Source of the DNA: a virus
IMG/VR virus record: IMGVR_UViG_3300035698_010415
Location: 1-22,305 of that record
DNA: 22,305 nucleotides
Reading direction: 5' to 3' (one strand)
Under the pieces are notes generated by a model that searched no databases, had not been told where the DNA came from, and saw nothing but the letters and a program-made list of their open reading frames with translations. Position 1 is the stretch's first letter, and each line of letters opens with the position of its first letter. The position numbers were made by a program, and so were the translations under genes. Shown piece after piece: positions 21,708 to 22,305 of the stretch.

Positions 21708-22305
21708 ACTAACGGCGAATGTCTCCCCGGCGGGGTGGATGGACCAAACATGATGCACCGAATGGGTGTCTCAACTTTTCAAGCCGCTAGTGGCATGAAA
21801 AGTTACTGGAGACAAGCAAACAAAGCGTGGCAAGAGCAAAACAAACTCCAGGAAACAGTACCGTTCGGTTCGGGCTCAACATGACAGGGTGGTGGCTGTT
21901 TTGACAGCGCCGCTGGTGCAGCGGGTAAATACGGACAAGCATTGCAAGGTGCTTCTGCCCAACAGGGTAGATTCAACAATTTAGCTCAGCAAGGTATTGG
22001 TGGACTTGGAAGTTCGCTCAGTGGATTTGCTAATCAATCACAGTCAGTAATCGGCTCAGTGTTCGGCAACTTGCAAAGTGCGTTGAGCAACTTTGTGCGA
22101 ACTGGAAAGCTCGACTTCAAAGAGTTGATGCGATCTATCCTTGACGATCTACTGAGAATGCTGACGAATAAACTGTTCCAACAATTCATGCAAGGATTTG
22201 GTGGGGGTGGCTTCGGTGGTGGTGGTGGTGGGGGTGGATTGTTTGGTGGTGGTGGTGGTGGACTATTCGGTGGGGGTGGTGGATTGTTTGGGGGTGGTGG
22301 ATTTC
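21708..22305 (+). CDS. Tape measure protein, in-frame continuation past TGA codons, partial
   Basis: The tape measure frame continues for 58 sense codons (T-N-G-E-C-L-P-G-G-V ... F-G-S-G-S-T), meets a second TGA at 21882-21884, then stays open for 140 codons to the window edge. The last part is clear: Q-S-A-L-S-N-F-V-R-T-G-K-L-D-F-K-E-L-M-R-S-I-L-D-D-L matches the C-terminal pattern of lambda gpH-type tape measures. It is followed by a tail of Gly runs and L-F pairs. No good start codon precedes the second part, so independent translation is unlikely. Either UGA is read through or decoded here, or the gene carries two nonsense mutations. Confidence 0.7.
21720..21814 (+). ncRNA. Structured RNA element inside the tape measure gene
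   Basis: TGTCTCC (21720-21726) pairs perfectly with GGAGACA (21808-21814) and encloses a second strong hairpin, AACTTTTC (21773-21780) with GAAAAGTT (21797-21804), whose interior adds GCCG/TGGC around a CTAG loop. A small CCCC-GGC-GGGG hairpin and alternative GGTG/CACC pairs lie near the 5' end. The element starts 12 nt after the first TGA. It is best seen as a cis-acting mRNA structure; I could not match it to a known ribozyme or intron class. Confidence 0.45.

Noticed and set aside
21705-21884. Group I or group II intron, or intein, interrupting the tape measure gene
   Set aside because: The segment is only 180 nt, no group I P3-P7 core or group II domain V could be recognised, and the frame is open across it apart from the two TGA codons. 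An unknown small intron cannot be fully excluded.

Overview
The window is one contiguous stretch of a tailed double-stranded DNA phage (or prophage) genome. All credible genes lie on the + strand, closely packed and often overlapping by TAATG or ATGA. The order (small terminase, large terminase, portal, scaffold, major capsid protein, neck genes, tail tube, frameshifted tail assembly chaperone pair, very long tape measure) and the absence of a contractile sheath or baseplate genes suggest a siphovirus with an HK97-fold head. The host cannot be named. A secreted protein with a CPGGNC motif and beta-helix and LamG-like proteins resemble proteins common in Planctomycetes, but that is only a hint. 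No tRNA, CRISPR array, integrase or insertion sequence was seen.

Layout. 1-877: the 3' end of an Ala/Pro/Val-rich protein with a DxDxDG loop. 878-1060: a boundary with a hairpin-plus-T9 terminator and a candidate sigma70 promoter. 1061-2503: two probable virion proteins, one of four beta-repeats and one with a LamG/concanavalin-like fold. 2563-6475: a cassette of small membrane, exported or coiled-coil proteins around a papain-like cysteine peptidase; it is the best place to look for lysis or host-envelope functions, but no classical endolysin is recognisable. 6405-12009: packaging and head genes. 12077-15250: neck and connector region, including a beta-helix fused to what looks like a stopper domain. 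15262-22305: tail tube, chaperones, a gp10-like protein and the tape measure, which runs off the right edge.

Three points stand out. First, the tape measure reading frame continues past two in-frame TGA codons (21705 and 21882) into an unmistakable tape-measure C-terminus. A third TGA (6039) ends a secreted protein whose frame also stays open to a TAATG junction. RNA-like inverted repeats lie just downstream of the TGA codons at 6039 and 21705, so UGA readthrough or recoding is a serious possibility. Second, adjacent genes at 2563 and 2997 carry the same RHIM-like amyloid motif (QVGDxN) at the C-terminus of one product and the N-terminus of the next, the layout known from bacterial amyloid signalling pairs. 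Third, the tail chaperone pair is joined by a textbook A_AAA_AAC -1 frameshift site followed by a stem-loop that may form a pseudoknot. Short hairpins mark the borders of the scaffold, capsid and tail tube genes.

All functional names come from reading motifs and gene order by eye; no database search was possible.
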